From Pseudomonas sp. GCEP-101 (GTDB taxonomy: Bacteria; Pseudomonadota; Gammaproteobacteria; Pseudomonadales; Pseudomonadaceae): 64,000 nt of DNA. Position numbers and translations under genes: made by a program. Shown here one piece after another: positions 26,301 through 34,353 of the stretch. The notes below the pieces were generated by a model. That model did not search any database. It was not told the DNA's origin and worked only from the letters and a program-made list of their open reading frames with translations. Each line of letters opens with the position of its first letter. Position 1 is the first letter of the stretch. Location: contig NZ_CP104011.1 in the NCBI RefSeq assembly GCF_025133575.1, forward strand, positions 3,356,965 to 3,420,964, in the 5' to 3' direction.

Positions 26301-28505
26301 AGTTAGCGTGTCATTTCCTGCGAGTCCGAACAGATAGTCCTGTTTATCTTTGCCCGAGAGACTCTGATTGTCTGTCGTACCTATCTGCAGCGCAATACCC
26401 AAAGAGTTAATCTTTACAACCTCGTCCGAGCTCAGACTCGTCACAAAACGCTCAACGAGAGGAGTTAGCTCGGTAATGGCTTTACCCGCCATTGGCTGAG
26501 TAACGAACTCCAGCAAGTCAGTCGCGCCATTGACGTGGTTGTTGTCGAAGGTGATTTGGAACAGCGTGGCCACCTTGCTGAAATCAAGGCCAATGCCCTC
26601 TTCACCAAGCGTGATGCCTATTGCCTCGACGTAAGGACGCAGGCGCGTCTGGAGCAGCAGTCCGTTGTAGATGGACTCTCTTAAAGACTCATAGGCCTGA
26701 TTGATGAGGCTCGCCTGGCCTGTATTCAGGACCAGGTTTTTCTCGGTTAACGTCCAGTGAGAAGCGATGGACGTACCACCGCTCTGGGTCCCACTGTTGT
26801 TGTTGATCGCGCTACCCGAGATATTTGTCAGTGATGCGCCGGACTTGATGCCTAAGTGGCTCAAACCACCACTGCTGTTCTCTTCTTTGGTGAAAATAAA
26901 AAAGTTTTGCGCATTAAACACTTCCAACAGTCGAACGCGCTCCAGAAGGGTTTTCTGCTGAAGCTGAGCGGCGGTCGGACCACTATTGATTGAGCCCGGA
27001 TCGATATTCCCGGAAGAGGACCCAGTGCCTCCGCCTGAGAGCTTCAGGTCCTGTTCCCAGGACCATTCGAAGTCTACAGTCATAATACCGGTAGAGAGGT
27101 CGCTGAGCCGTTGTTCAAAGGTCCGGTAATTCGAGCTATCAGCCCACTCGCTCAACAGGCTGTCGAGCAAAGCCATCTGCTGCTCCCGGGTTTGAGCGCT
27201 GGCATAGTCCGCTAGCACTCCTTTGAGCGCAGAATTTTGCATACTGGCTTCACGTAGATCCCGCACTGCCCCGGACCCTTTCATGTCCGGGAGAGCTTTG
27301 GCCGCCTCATCTAGAGGCAGATGATCAGTGAACTCTCGATAGAAGGGGTTAGATGCAAGATCCAGATTGCCAGCGATGCTTTGATTTCCGTTGACCTCGC
27401 CGATCGAGCCGTCGTCCCGTACAAAACTACCAATGGCACTGATTATGTTGCCGTTGCTGTTTTGATTGCTGGTGGTTGCCGTGAGATTGATGGAAGTGAT
27501 GTGGTGATCTTTGAGCGACTTTAGTTCTTCGGCTTGGCTGACTCCGTCCTGGTTCAGATCTTGCCATACACGCACGTTGGAGAACTTGATATCGTTTGCA
27601 TCGAAAATCCCGTCACCGTTAGAGTCTAGATCTTTGAGCGCATCAAAGCCGTTTGTGGCTTTTTGGCCATTCGATTTGACATAGTCAACGCCGAACAGCT
27701 CTGCACCGGTATCAATTTTGCCGTTTCCATTCCGATCCCAAGCTAGGAATCCATCGTCCTTACCAACCCACCCCGTTCCGGTCTTAAGGCCATCGCCATC
27801 AAAGTCGAAGGTAATACCAAAATTGGCCGAAACCGTTTCCAGCCCATCACCATCAAGATCCACCGCCAGCGGGTCAACGCGCTGAACAAAGCTTTTCGCA
27901 GACAAAAAATTCGTATTGACGTCCCTACTAACTGGGGTATTTCCATTAACTGCCGCGTCTACCGCTGCGTCAATCTGATCACCACGGTTCTTCAGGTCCG
28001 TAAAGGCCTGCCCCAGCATTCCGTGCGACAATACACCGTTTTCAGCGGGATCAAACATATCAGCAGGATCCCAATAGAAATTAAACAGCTCCTGCTCATA
28101 AGTTGCGCCCCACGGGGTTGTAACAGAGACCTTGCCTTCAAGTTTAAATGCTCGATTGCCATCCTCGTCAATACCTGCCCCTACCGTAAGACTTGCATCA
28201 GCGCTACCACCTGGAAGCGCTACAGATGCCTCGAGAGAAACGGAATTGAAAGTTACACTACCATCAGGATTAATGGTTTTATTGTTTCCAAATGAAACCA
28301 CGACAACCCCTCTTACCGTGGGGATGTTCACGCGCTCTTTGTACTCACCAGTCTCCTTGTCGTACTCTACACTTAAAATCCCTAAATTTCCGCTAACGGT
28401 AGCATTTCCTTTTTCATCAATTGATATCTTGGCACCGGCCGATCCATCTTTCGGTTTCACGGAGATTGATACTTCCGCTTTTTTTAACTCAATCGCAGCA
28501 TCCAT
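23337..28505 (-). CDS. Large RTX calcium-binding secreted protein
   Basis: 1722 residues without a Sec signal. Order: beta-rich N-terminal region (1-200); a calcium-binding stretch (about 213-335) with EF-hand-like loops (DLDGDGLET, DFDGDGLKT, DRNGNGKIDTG, DSNGDGIFDAND); a helical region (about 400-700); then from about 705 repeated GGxGxDxLx nonapeptides such as GGAGNDTLIGGAGND. Each RTX block is followed by a beta module (RLEQIRFADGTVLSLEDIKL). The C-terminal 80 residues presumably hold the T1SS signal. An adhesin, hydrolase or toxin role cannot be assigned; I see no catalytic motif and no LapG-type cleavage region that I can be sure of. It is the last gene of the GT-ABC-HlyD operon. AAGGA precedes the ATG. 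Confidence 0.9.
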   Translation of the reverse strand: MDAAIELKKAEVSISVKPKDGSAGAKISIDEKGNATVSGNLGILSVEYDKETGEYKERVNIPTVRGVVVVSFGNNKTINPDGSVTFNSVSLEASVALPGGSADASLTVGAGIDEDGNRAFKLEGKVSVTTPWGATYEQELFNFYWDPADMFDPAENGVLSHGMLGQAFTDLKNRGDQIDAAVDAAVNGNTPVSRDVNTNFLSAKSFVQRVDPLAVDLDGDGLETVSANFGITFDFDGDGLKTGTGWVGKDDGFLAWDRNGNGKIDTGAELFGVDYVKSNGQKATNGFDALKDLDSNGDGIFDANDIKFSNVRVWQDLNQDGVSQAEELKSLKDHHITSINLTATTSNQNSNGNIISAIGSFVRDDGSIGEVNGNQSIAGNLDLASNPFYREFTDHLPLDEAAKALPDMKGSGAVRDLREASMQNSALKGVLADYASAQTREQQMALLDSLLSEWADSSNYRTFEQRLSDLSTGIMTVDFEWSWEQDLKLSGGGTGSSSGNIDPGSINSGPTAAQLQQKTLLERVRLLEVFNAQNFFIFTKEENSSGGLSHLGIKSGASLTNISGSAINNNSGTQSGGTSIASHWTLTEKNLVLNTGQASLINQAYESLRESIYNGLLLQTRLRPYVEAIGITLGEEGIGLDFSKVATLFQITFDNNHVNGATDLLEFVTQPMAGKAITELTPLVERFVTSLSSDEVVKINSLGIALQIGTTDNQSLSGKDKQDYLFGLAGNDTLTGAAGNDYVDGGSGNDGLYGGAGNDTLIGGAGNDILSGDAGNDVYYFERGWGQDTVSNYDTTTNKTDTIEFAPGIALADIEMSNLYGALILKLKGSTDQISVSSFFSQDGASNYRLEQIRFADGTVLSLEDIKLRVLAGTPGNDSITGYASNDTLHGGTGNDTLKAGLGDDLLFGDEGADTLYGEGGNDTLIGGAGNDYLSGDAGNDVYYFERGWGQDTVSNYDTTTNKTDTIEFAPGIALSDIEISRSTSSLILKLKGTTDQIDVSNFFQQDGNSIYRLEQIRFADGTVLSLEDIKLRVLAGTPGNDSITGYASNDTLHGGTGNDTLKAGLGDDLLFGDEGADTLYGEGGNDTLIGGAGNDYLSGDAGNDVYYFERGWGQDTVSNYDTTTNKTDTIEFAPGIALSDIEISRSTSSLILKLKGTTDQIDVSNFFQQDGNSIYRLEQIRFADGTVLSLEDIKLRVLAGTPGNDSITGYASNDTLHGGTGNDTLKAGLGDDLLFGDEGADTLYGEGGNDTLIGGAGNDYLSGDAGNDVYYFERGWGQDTVSNYDTTTNKTDTIEFAPGIALSDIEISRSTSSLILKLKGTTDQIDVSNFFQQDGNSIYRLEQIRFADGTVLSLEDIKLRVLAGTPGNDSITGYASNDTLHGGTGNDTLKAGLGDDLLFGDEGADTLYGEGGNDTLIGGAGNDYLSGDAGNDVYYFERGWGQDTVSNYDTTTNKTDTIEFAPGIALSDIEISRSTSSLILKLKGTTDQIDVSNFFQQDGNSIYRLEQIRFADGTVLSLEDIKLRVLAGTPGNDSITGYASNDTLHGGTGNDTLKAGLGDDLLFGDEGADTLYGEGGNDTLIGGAGNDYLSGDAGNDVYYFERGWGQDTISNYHTDLNSQDRIVFSSGINAEQLWFRNNGNNLEISLIGTNDKVSIGGWFTNSNNHVNQITTADGKALMESQVQNLVNAMAAFGVPAGGESNLTQDQRSQLDIVISANWQQT
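23689..26148 (-). repeat. Five tandem 492-bp repeats inside the RTX gene
   Basis: The landmark CCCC(A)GCCGCGCTCGAAG recurs at 23689, 24181, 24673, 25165, 25657 and 26149, exactly 492 bases apart, so each unit encodes 164 residues. Units 1-4 appear nearly identical at the DNA level. Unit 5 (25657-26148) differs in its beta module. Such identity implies recent duplication or ongoing gene conversion. Confidence 0.95.
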
Positions 28506-28552
28506 TTTGCTTATCCTTTGGAAAGTTGATTTTAGAAATAAGAATTATTAAT

Positions 28553-29968
28553 CTACCGCTCGTCCAAGCTCTCGTTAACATACTGCTTTAATGGGCTCAG
28601 GAAGTACTCGATTACCTTTCTCTTATCCGTTTTAACTTCAGCACTAACTGCCATTCCCGCCGTTAACGACACGTCGGTACTTCCAACGCGAATATGGTCC
28701 TGGCCGAGTTGGATGCGCATGCTGTACAGTAGTCCGCGTTTCTCATCTTCAATCGCATCCTCTGAAACGCTGATCACCCGACCATGCACGACGCCGTACT
28801 TGGTGAAAGTGAAGGTCTCCACCTTGATCTCAACCTCCTGCCCTGGATGGACGAAGCCGATATCCTTGTTCTCAAGCATCGCTTCCACTTCTACTGGCTG
28901 GTCTTTGGGAACGATAACCATCAACGGTTGAGCCTCGGTGACTACCCCACCATTGGTGTGGATTGCCAGTTGCTGCACGGTGCCATCTACGGGAGCGGTC
29001 AGGCGCGTCAGACGGTCCCGTTGTTCTGCCTTGAGTAGTTCTTGAGTAAGCCCTGCTGCGTTCTGTTCGGACTCGTGCTGGAGATCGAGCATGGCGCGCC
29101 GAGTTTGGGCGATGACACTTTCACGACGCTGCTCGGCTTCGCGCTGCGATGCATCGAGTTCGATTACGCGCGCTTGCTGTACGGCGAGTTCACGCTGCTG
29201 ATCGAGCCTGGCCTGTTCCTTTTCCAGCCAGGCGTGCTTTGCCACGAAATTGCGCTCCAGAAGACGCTTGTAGTCAGTGGCGAGTTGCTCAGCGATCGGC
29301 AAGGTCTGCCGTAAGGAGTCAACGGTCGCCTGCGCCGCACGAATCTCAGCAGCCCGTTGGTCGATCGTCGCCTGGGTTTGACCCACATTGCTGCTCAGTT
29401 CCAGATACTGTCCCTGAAGCCACAGCTGAGCTGCCTGGCGCTGGTCCTCGGCAACATCAGGCAAGCGAGGAGTTAGGGACTGTGGCGGCTGGGCAGTACG
29501 AATCGACTCCAACAGCGCTGCCGCCCTTGCGGCGTCAATCCGAGCGGCTAGCAAGTCCGTCTTCAGCCGCTCCACATCCGCTCCTGTCTGGCTGCCGTCC
29601 AGTTCTACCAGCAGATCTCCAGCCTTTACTTGCTGGCCGTCGTAAACGTGAATGTCCTTTACCACGGCCACATCACTTGGCTGGATGACCTTGGTCTTGC
29701 CACTGGGGACAATCTTGCCCTGGGCAGTCGCCACAACATCGATTTCGCCCAGGCACGCCCACAACACTGCCAGTGCCGAGAACGCAATGATCGACCATTT
29801 GATGTAGCGGGCCGCGGGGTGAACCGGTTGCTCCTGCAGTGATAATGCCGCTGGCAGGAACTGCACTTCATGCGGGAGTCGCGCGGGCGCGTCCATCTGC
29901 TTGCGGTTTCGCCATGCATGGGACCAGGTGCGCCGGTAACGATTGAGGAGTTCGCGTTTGGCGCTCAT
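28553..29968 (-). CDS. HlyD-family T1SS membrane fusion protein
   Basis: 471 residues. A single N-terminal membrane segment (WSIIAFSALAVLWACLGEID, about 58-80) is followed by a lipoyl-like half-motif (GKIVPSGKTKVIQPSDVAVV), a long coiled-coil hairpin rich in Q/E/A (about 130-310), a second lipoyl half (RLTAPVDGTVQQLAIHTNGG) and a beta-barrel C-terminus (GMAVSAEVKTDKRKVIEYFL). It would link the ABC exporter to an outer-membrane TolC-type channel. It overlaps the ABC gene by 4 bases. No TolC gene is present in the window. Confidence 0.95.
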   Translation of the reverse strand: MSAKRELLNRYRRTWSHAWRNRKQMDAPARLPHEVQFLPAALSLQEQPVHPAARYIKWSIIAFSALAVLWACLGEIDVVATAQGKIVPSGKTKVIQPSDVAVVKDIHVYDGQQVKAGDLLVELDGSQTGADVERLKTDLLAARIDAARAAALLESIRTAQPPQSLTPRLPDVAEDQRQAAQLWLQGQYLELSSNVGQTQATIDQRAAEIRAAQATVDSLRQTLPIAEQLATDYKRLLERNFVAKHAWLEKEQARLDQQRELAVQQARVIELDASQREAEQRRESVIAQTRRAMLDLQHESEQNAAGLTQELLKAEQRDRLTRLTAPVDGTVQQLAIHTNGGVVTEAQPLMVIVPKDQPVEVEAMLENKDIGFVHPGQEVEIKVETFTFTKYGVVHGRVISVSEDAIEDEKRGLLYSMRIQLGQDHIRVGSTDVSLTAGMAVSAEVKTDKRKVIEYFLSPLKQYVNESLDER

Positions 29969-32124
29969 GCCTGACCTCCCTGCTGAAGGCGGTGAAGCCG
30001 TGAGTAGTGGCCGGCTTGCAAGGTCAGCAGTTCTCCGTGGGTCCCTTGTTCGACGATCTGGCCTCGGTCCATGACAATGATTCGGTTGGCGTCACGCACG
30101 GCGCTAAGGCGGTGAGCAATGATCACTACCGACCGGCCTTGGCAGATGGCTTTCATGTTCTGCTGGATAACGCGTTCGGACTCATAGTCCAGCGCGCTGG
30201 TCGCCTCGTCGAATATCAGGATGCGGGGGTTGCCTATGAGCGCGCGCGCGATGGCAATGCGTTGCCGCTGGCCTCCCGACAGTGATGAGCCGTGTTCGCC
30301 GACCACCGTGTCGTAGCCCTCTGGGAGTTCCAGGATGAACTCGTGGGCGCCGGCAAGCTTCGCAGCCTGAATAACCGTTTCCATCGGGGAGCCGGGGTCT
30401 GTGAGTGCGATGTTCTCGCGGATGCTGCGGTTGAAGAGAAGGTTGTCCTGCAGTACCACGCCGATCTGGCGGCGCAATGAGCTGACGTCGGCCAGGGCGA
30501 GGTCCATTCCATCGACTAACACCCGTCCGCGCTCAGGAACATAGAGCCTCTGCAGCAGACGGGTCAGGGTGCTCTTGCCGGATCCCGAGCGCCCGACGAT
30601 GCCGATGACTTCACCAGGGCGAATGGCGAGGCTGACCCCGCGCAGGACCTCCGAACCATCAGGCCGGTACCGGAAATGCACCTGGTCGAACTCGATCTGG
30701 CCACGAAGCGCCGGCAGCGTGCTACGGGTGGCCTGGGCCAGTTCGGTCTGGCTGTTGAGAATGTCGCCCAGGCGCTGCACGGAAACGCCGGTCTGCTGGA
30801 AATTGGTCCATAGTTGGGCAAGACGCATGATGGGTTGCGCCACTCGTCCGGCCAGCATGTTGAACGCCACCAATTGCCCGACAGTTAGCTGGCCATCAAT
30901 CACCAGGCGCGCTCCCAGCCAAAGTGTCGCTACGGTGACCAGTTTGCCGATCAGCGAAACACCTTCATTGGCGAAAGTGGACAGCGTCTGGGTCTTGAAA
31001 CTGGCAGATACGTAAGCCGCCAGTTGGTTGTCCCATTTGCGGGTGACCTGCGGTTCAACTGCCATGGACTTGAGCGTGTCGATGCCGTTGATCGACTCGA
31101 CCAGGAATGCCTGGTTCTCTGCGCCGCGGCTGAAGCTTTCCTGCACTCGCGCCCGCAACAGCGGTGTGATCAGCAGCGAAAGCACGAAGTACAACGGTAA
31201 CGATAGGATCACCACAAGGGTGAGCCATCCGCTGTAGAAGAACATCACTGCGACGAATACCAAGGAGAACAGTACGTCGAGCAGCAGCGTGATGGCGTTG
31301 CCGGTCAGGAAGCTGCGTATGTTTTCCAGTTCCCTGACACGCGCCACGGAGTCGCCTACCCGGCGGGCCTGGAAATAGGCCAGAGGCAGGCTGACCAGAT
31401 GCCGGAACAGGCGTGCACCCAGCTCGACGTCGATCCGACTCGCTGTATGGGCAAAGATGTAGCTGCGTAGGCCGCTCAGCAGCGATTCGAATAGCATGAT
31501 GCCCAACAGGCCCACTGCAAGGACATCGAGCGTGGAAAGCCCCCTGTGTACCAGCACCTTGTCCATCACGACCTGGAAGAACAGAGGTGTCAGCAGAGCG
31601 AATATCTGAAGGACAAACGACGCAACCAGCACCTCCCCCAGCAGCTTTCGGTACTTGACGATGGCGGGGATGAACCAGGTGAAGTCGAACCTCGACAGCT
31701 CGGAAGCCTGCGAGGCCTCCGAACGAAACAACAGCAGCTCACCACTCCATCTTGATTCGAGTTCTTCCTGGCTGATGATCTCAGGGCGTTGCACTAGCGG
31801 GCTTTGAATCAAGGCCTTGCCCTGATCAATCCGAGCGATGATGAAGTAGTGACCGTCATTGCTTCGCGCGATGGCGGGCAAAGGCGTTTGCGCCAGTCGA
31901 TCAAAGCGGGTTTTTACGGATTTAGCCTTGAGACCGAGCTTGCGTGCTGCCAGCAGCAACTCGGCACTTCCGAACTGAGCACCTGGCGGCATGAATTCAT
32001 GGGCCAGTTGATCAGCGGACGCAGCCACGCTGTGAAAACGGGCCAGCATGACCAGACAGATCAAGCCGGTGTCCGGCGCCTGAGATTGTCCTTGTTCTGG
32101 TGAAAACGCTTCGGTACTGGACAT
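29965..32124 (-). CDS. HlyB-type T1SS ABC exporter with C39-like domain
   Basis: 719 residues. An N-terminal C39-like domain (about 18-140) precedes six membrane helices (about 160-430) and a nucleotide-binding domain with Walker A GRSGSGKSTLTRLLQRL, signature LSGGQRQRIAIARAL and Walker B ILIFDEATSALD. In the C39-like domain the catalytic Cys is replaced: the sequence reads DTGLICLVMLARFH where active peptidases have a DCG-type motif. It should therefore bind rather than cleave its substrate, as in HlyB. Exports the RTX protein encoded downstream. Confidence 0.95.
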   Translation of the reverse strand: MSSTEAFSPEQGQSQAPDTGLICLVMLARFHSVAASADQLAHEFMPPGAQFGSAELLLAARKLGLKAKSVKTRFDRLAQTPLPAIARSNDGHYFIIARIDQGKALIQSPLVQRPEIISQEELESRWSGELLLFRSEASQASELSRFDFTWFIPAIVKYRKLLGEVLVASFVLQIFALLTPLFFQVVMDKVLVHRGLSTLDVLAVGLLGIMLFESLLSGLRSYIFAHTASRIDVELGARLFRHLVSLPLAYFQARRVGDSVARVRELENIRSFLTGNAITLLLDVLFSLVFVAVMFFYSGWLTLVVILSLPLYFVLSLLITPLLRARVQESFSRGAENQAFLVESINGIDTLKSMAVEPQVTRKWDNQLAAYVSASFKTQTLSTFANEGVSLIGKLVTVATLWLGARLVIDGQLTVGQLVAFNMLAGRVAQPIMRLAQLWTNFQQTGVSVQRLGDILNSQTELAQATRSTLPALRGQIEFDQVHFRYRPDGSEVLRGVSLAIRPGEVIGIVGRSGSGKSTLTRLLQRLYVPERGRVLVDGMDLALADVSSLRRQIGVVLQDNLLFNRSIRENIALTDPGSPMETVIQAAKLAGAHEFILELPEGYDTVVGEHGSSLSGGQRQRIAIARALIGNPRILIFDEATSALDYESERVIQQNMKAICQGRSVVIIAHRLSAVRDANRIIVMDRGQIVEQGTHGELLTLQAGHYSRLHRLQQGGQA

Positions 32125-32141
32125 GCGGTTTTCCTGGCGTG

Positions 32142-33407
32142 TCAGAGAGGACAGGCCAACTGGGTCAGGGATGAGGTAGTGGGTGCGGGTTGTTTGCCCG
32201 AAGCGGAGAGAGCTTCGGCAATCAACTCCCGGTAGCCGGTCAAGCCGGCTTCAACGCTGTAACGGCACGCGGTGTCGCGCGCCTCGGCTCTTAGAGCCTG
32301 CTGTGCCTGGGGACTATTCAGGGCTTGTAGCACTTGATCAGCGATGCCCTGGGTATCGAAGAAATCGACCAGATAGCCGTTCTCGCCATGCCGCAGAACT
32401 TCCCGCACAGGGGCGGTATCCGAGCCGATAACCAGGCACCCCGAGGCCATTGCTTCGAGCATCGACCAGGACAGTACAAAGGGGTAGGTCAGGTAAACGT
32501 GAGCAGCCGAGACCTGCAGTGCCTTGCAGTACGTTTCGTAAGGGACCTTGCCAAGAAAGTGCACACGCTCGAGGTCGACCTGTACTTCTCGCAGCATTCG
32601 TTCACGCCAGTTTGCAGCGTCCTTGGGCTTGCCGCCGTAGCTGACGTCGTCTCCCCCGATGACCACTATCTGAGCAGTGCGATGCTCTTTCAGGATTCGC
32701 GGTAAGGCTCGCATGAAGCTGTGAAAACCCCGGTACGGCTCCAGGTTTCTTGCGACGTAAGTGACAACGGGCTGGCCGGCTTTCAGTTCGAGCCTGGAAG
32801 GAAGTACCAGACTGGCTTTCGGATCAGGTCCGAGTTGCCGAATTGGAATGCCTTCGTGAACGACCCGGATTTTCTGCAGGTATGGGGCGGGATGCACACT
32901 GCGTTGCCAGTGCGTCGGAGATATTCCCCAATCACACTGTTGCAGGTTCAGAAGATGCAGCGCGTTACGTGTGTTGAGCCTGCAATTGCCATCGAGCGAG
33001 GCAGGGAACTCAGGGTCGAATCCTGCATCTGCCCCCTGAGTGCGGTAATAGAACTCGCAGAAATGCACCAAGGGGACATCAGGAAAGACGTCCTTCACAT
33101 AGAGCGTTTCGCCCCACGCGGGGTGGCCCAGAATGACGTCCGGGCGAAAACCTTCGGCTTTGAGCTTCTGGATGACTCGCACGACCTGCTGGCCGTGCAG
33201 AACAGCCGACTCGAAAGATTGCAGGTACGGATGTGTCTGCCGCGACGCGACGAGATGTGGTCGATATCGGTGTAGCTCGACGCCGGCCAAGCCTGGTGCA
33301 ATATCCCGGCCAATGGCAACGACACGATGACCGGGCTGCGCTGAAAAATACTGCGCTATGTGTCGAAACTGACCGGGGAAATTCTGGTGGATGAGCAGGA
33401 GGTTCAC
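32142..33407 (-). CDS. GT4-type glycosyltransferase in the T1SS operon
   Basis: About 421 residues with a GT-B fold. The N-terminal part (LLLIHQNFPGQFRHIAQYFS) is the glyco_trans_4 type and the C-terminal domain has the donor-binding region SWSMLEAMASGCLVIGSDTA followed by PVREVLRHGENGYLVDF. It is the first gene of the leftward operon, 17 bases before the exporter gene. Sugar modification of the RTX protein or its partners is possible but only inferred from position. GTG 33407 is preferred because AGAGG lies 7 bases upstream; TTG 33425 is in frame. Confidence 0.85.
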   Translation of the reverse strand: MNLLLIHQNFPGQFRHIAQYFSAQPGHRVVAIGRDIAPGLAGVELHRYRPHLVASRQTHPYLQSFESAVLHGQQVVRVIQKLKAEGFRPDVILGHPAWGETLYVKDVFPDVPLVHFCEFYYRTQGADAGFDPEFPASLDGNCRLNTRNALHLLNLQQCDWGISPTHWQRSVHPAPYLQKIRVVHEGIPIRQLGPDPKASLVLPSRLELKAGQPVVTYVARNLEPYRGFHSFMRALPRILKEHRTAQIVVIGGDDVSYGGKPKDAANWRERMLREVQVDLERVHFLGKVPYETYCKALQVSAAHVYLTYPFVLSWSMLEAMASGCLVIGSDTAPVREVLRHGENGYLVDFFDTQGIADQVLQALNSPQAQQALRAEARDTACRYSVEAGLTGYRELIAEALSASGKQPAPTTSSLTQLACPL

Positions 33408-33725
33408 GAGGGGACCTCTTGCCAAACCCGGCTAGGCGCGGGAGCGCGCCCGCTAACTGACATCCGTATCAAATTGATAGCCCGCATGCATCCATCCGTG
33501 GTGTGCAGGTGTGGGGAGTAGCCGGGCTGAACTCAGTCTCGGCTAGCGATAACTAGCGCATTCATAGCACTTTGTCATCACTTTGTGCCAGATCTGATAC
33601 ATCGTCGATAGTTGTGTCGTTTGTCCTTTGATGCTGGCTTGACTAATTGCACGCAGCACAACGTTCTTTAGGACGTTATCCCTTTTTTTCTATGAACCAC
33701 TTGAGGGCTGCTTTCCTTGTCAGCT
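33408..33725. other. Junction between T1SS operon and prophage, no gene
   Basis: 318 bases. It should contain the promoter of the leftward GT-T1SS operon. An inverted sequence AACGT-(8)-ACGTT followed by CCCTTTTTTTC lies at 33660-33690 and could terminate rightward transcription. No copy of the candidate att core is visible here. Confidence 0.5.
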
Positions 33726-34040
33726 CTATCCCGCGTGGGCTCCGTTTAAATGCGCCTGCGCCTCATCGTATTCCGGACTCGTTTGCCCGGACTCGGGGAT
33801 GATGTTCCCAGTGTTTAGCCATAGCGCGTACTGAGGATAGATAGCGATTAGCGCCTCCAGCTCTTGGGTGCTGACGCGAGTGCGCTTGTCATACCTGACG
33901 GTACGCCATCGAGTTCCGCTGATCGTCGTTTTCTTGACCAGCTCATCGATAGTCGTCTTATCGATAATTGTTCTAATTCGGCTATCTATTGATTCCATAA
34001 TGATCTTGTACATTACACATGTATAGCTCGCCTTCCGCAT
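33726..34040 (-). CDS. Prophage repressor-like DNA-binding protein
   Basis: 104 residues, or 90 if translation begins at ATG 33998 (MESIDSRIRTIIDKT). It has a helix-turn-helix-like part (TIDELVKKTTISGTRWRTVR) and a C-terminal piece (YPQYALWLNTG, then QTSPEYDEA) seen in small repressors of Pseudomonas phages. It is the only phage gene transcribed leftward and faces the excisionase-like gene across a palindrome, the layout of a lysogeny switch. None of the three ATG starts has a strong ribosome binding site. Confidence 0.72.
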   Translation of the reverse strand: MRKASYTCVMYKIIMESIDSRIRTIIDKTTIDELVKKTTISGTRWRTVRYDKRTRVSTQELEALIAIYPQYALWLNTGNIIPESGQTSPEYDEAQAHLNGAHAG

Positions 34041-34057
34041 AGGCTGGGCGTATATTT

Positions 34058-34076
34058 CATTTGTAAATTACAAATG
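34058..34076. promoter_or_regulatory. Palindromic operator candidate of the prophage switch
   Basis: CATTTGTAA-A-TTACAAATG is a perfect 9-bp inverted repeat with a one-base centre. It lies between the divergent repressor and excisionase-like genes, only 17 bases before the longest repressor start. It is the obvious candidate binding site for the repressor. Confidence 0.6.
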
Positions 34077-34137
34077 GCTTATACGGAGCCACCTGCAATT
34101 TCCCATAAATTGGCTGATCGTAGCGTAGGGGGAGGTT

Positions 34138-34353
34138 ATGGAACAGAACGGAAGCAAGGTTTCTCTCGAAGCGGTCAAAAACGCTCCCGTACTGATGCCG
34201 TGGCGAAAATTCGCCTCTTGGATTGGTATGGATGAAGGGGTAGTGGAGGGCTGGATTCGCGTGGGCTACATCCCGCGTATCAAGATCGGCAACCGCGTCA
34301 TGGTGAATGTGGCGCTGCTGAATCGCCGTCTGCTGGAACAGGAGGGCCTGTAG
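34138..34353 (+). CDS. Excisionase-like/regulatory protein of the prophage
   Basis: 71 residues with a winged-helix pattern: MPWRKFASWIGMDEGVVEGW followed by IRVGYIPRIKIGNRVMVNVA. This is the form of Pf-phage excisionase/regulators (XisF-type) that bend DNA at att and control replication genes. It is the first gene of the rightward phage operon, and its stop codon overlaps the next start by one base. Confidence 0.8.
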   Translation: MEQNGSKVSLEAVKNAPVLMPWRKFASWIGMDEGVVEGWIRVGYIPRIKIGNRVMVNVALLNRRLLEQEGL

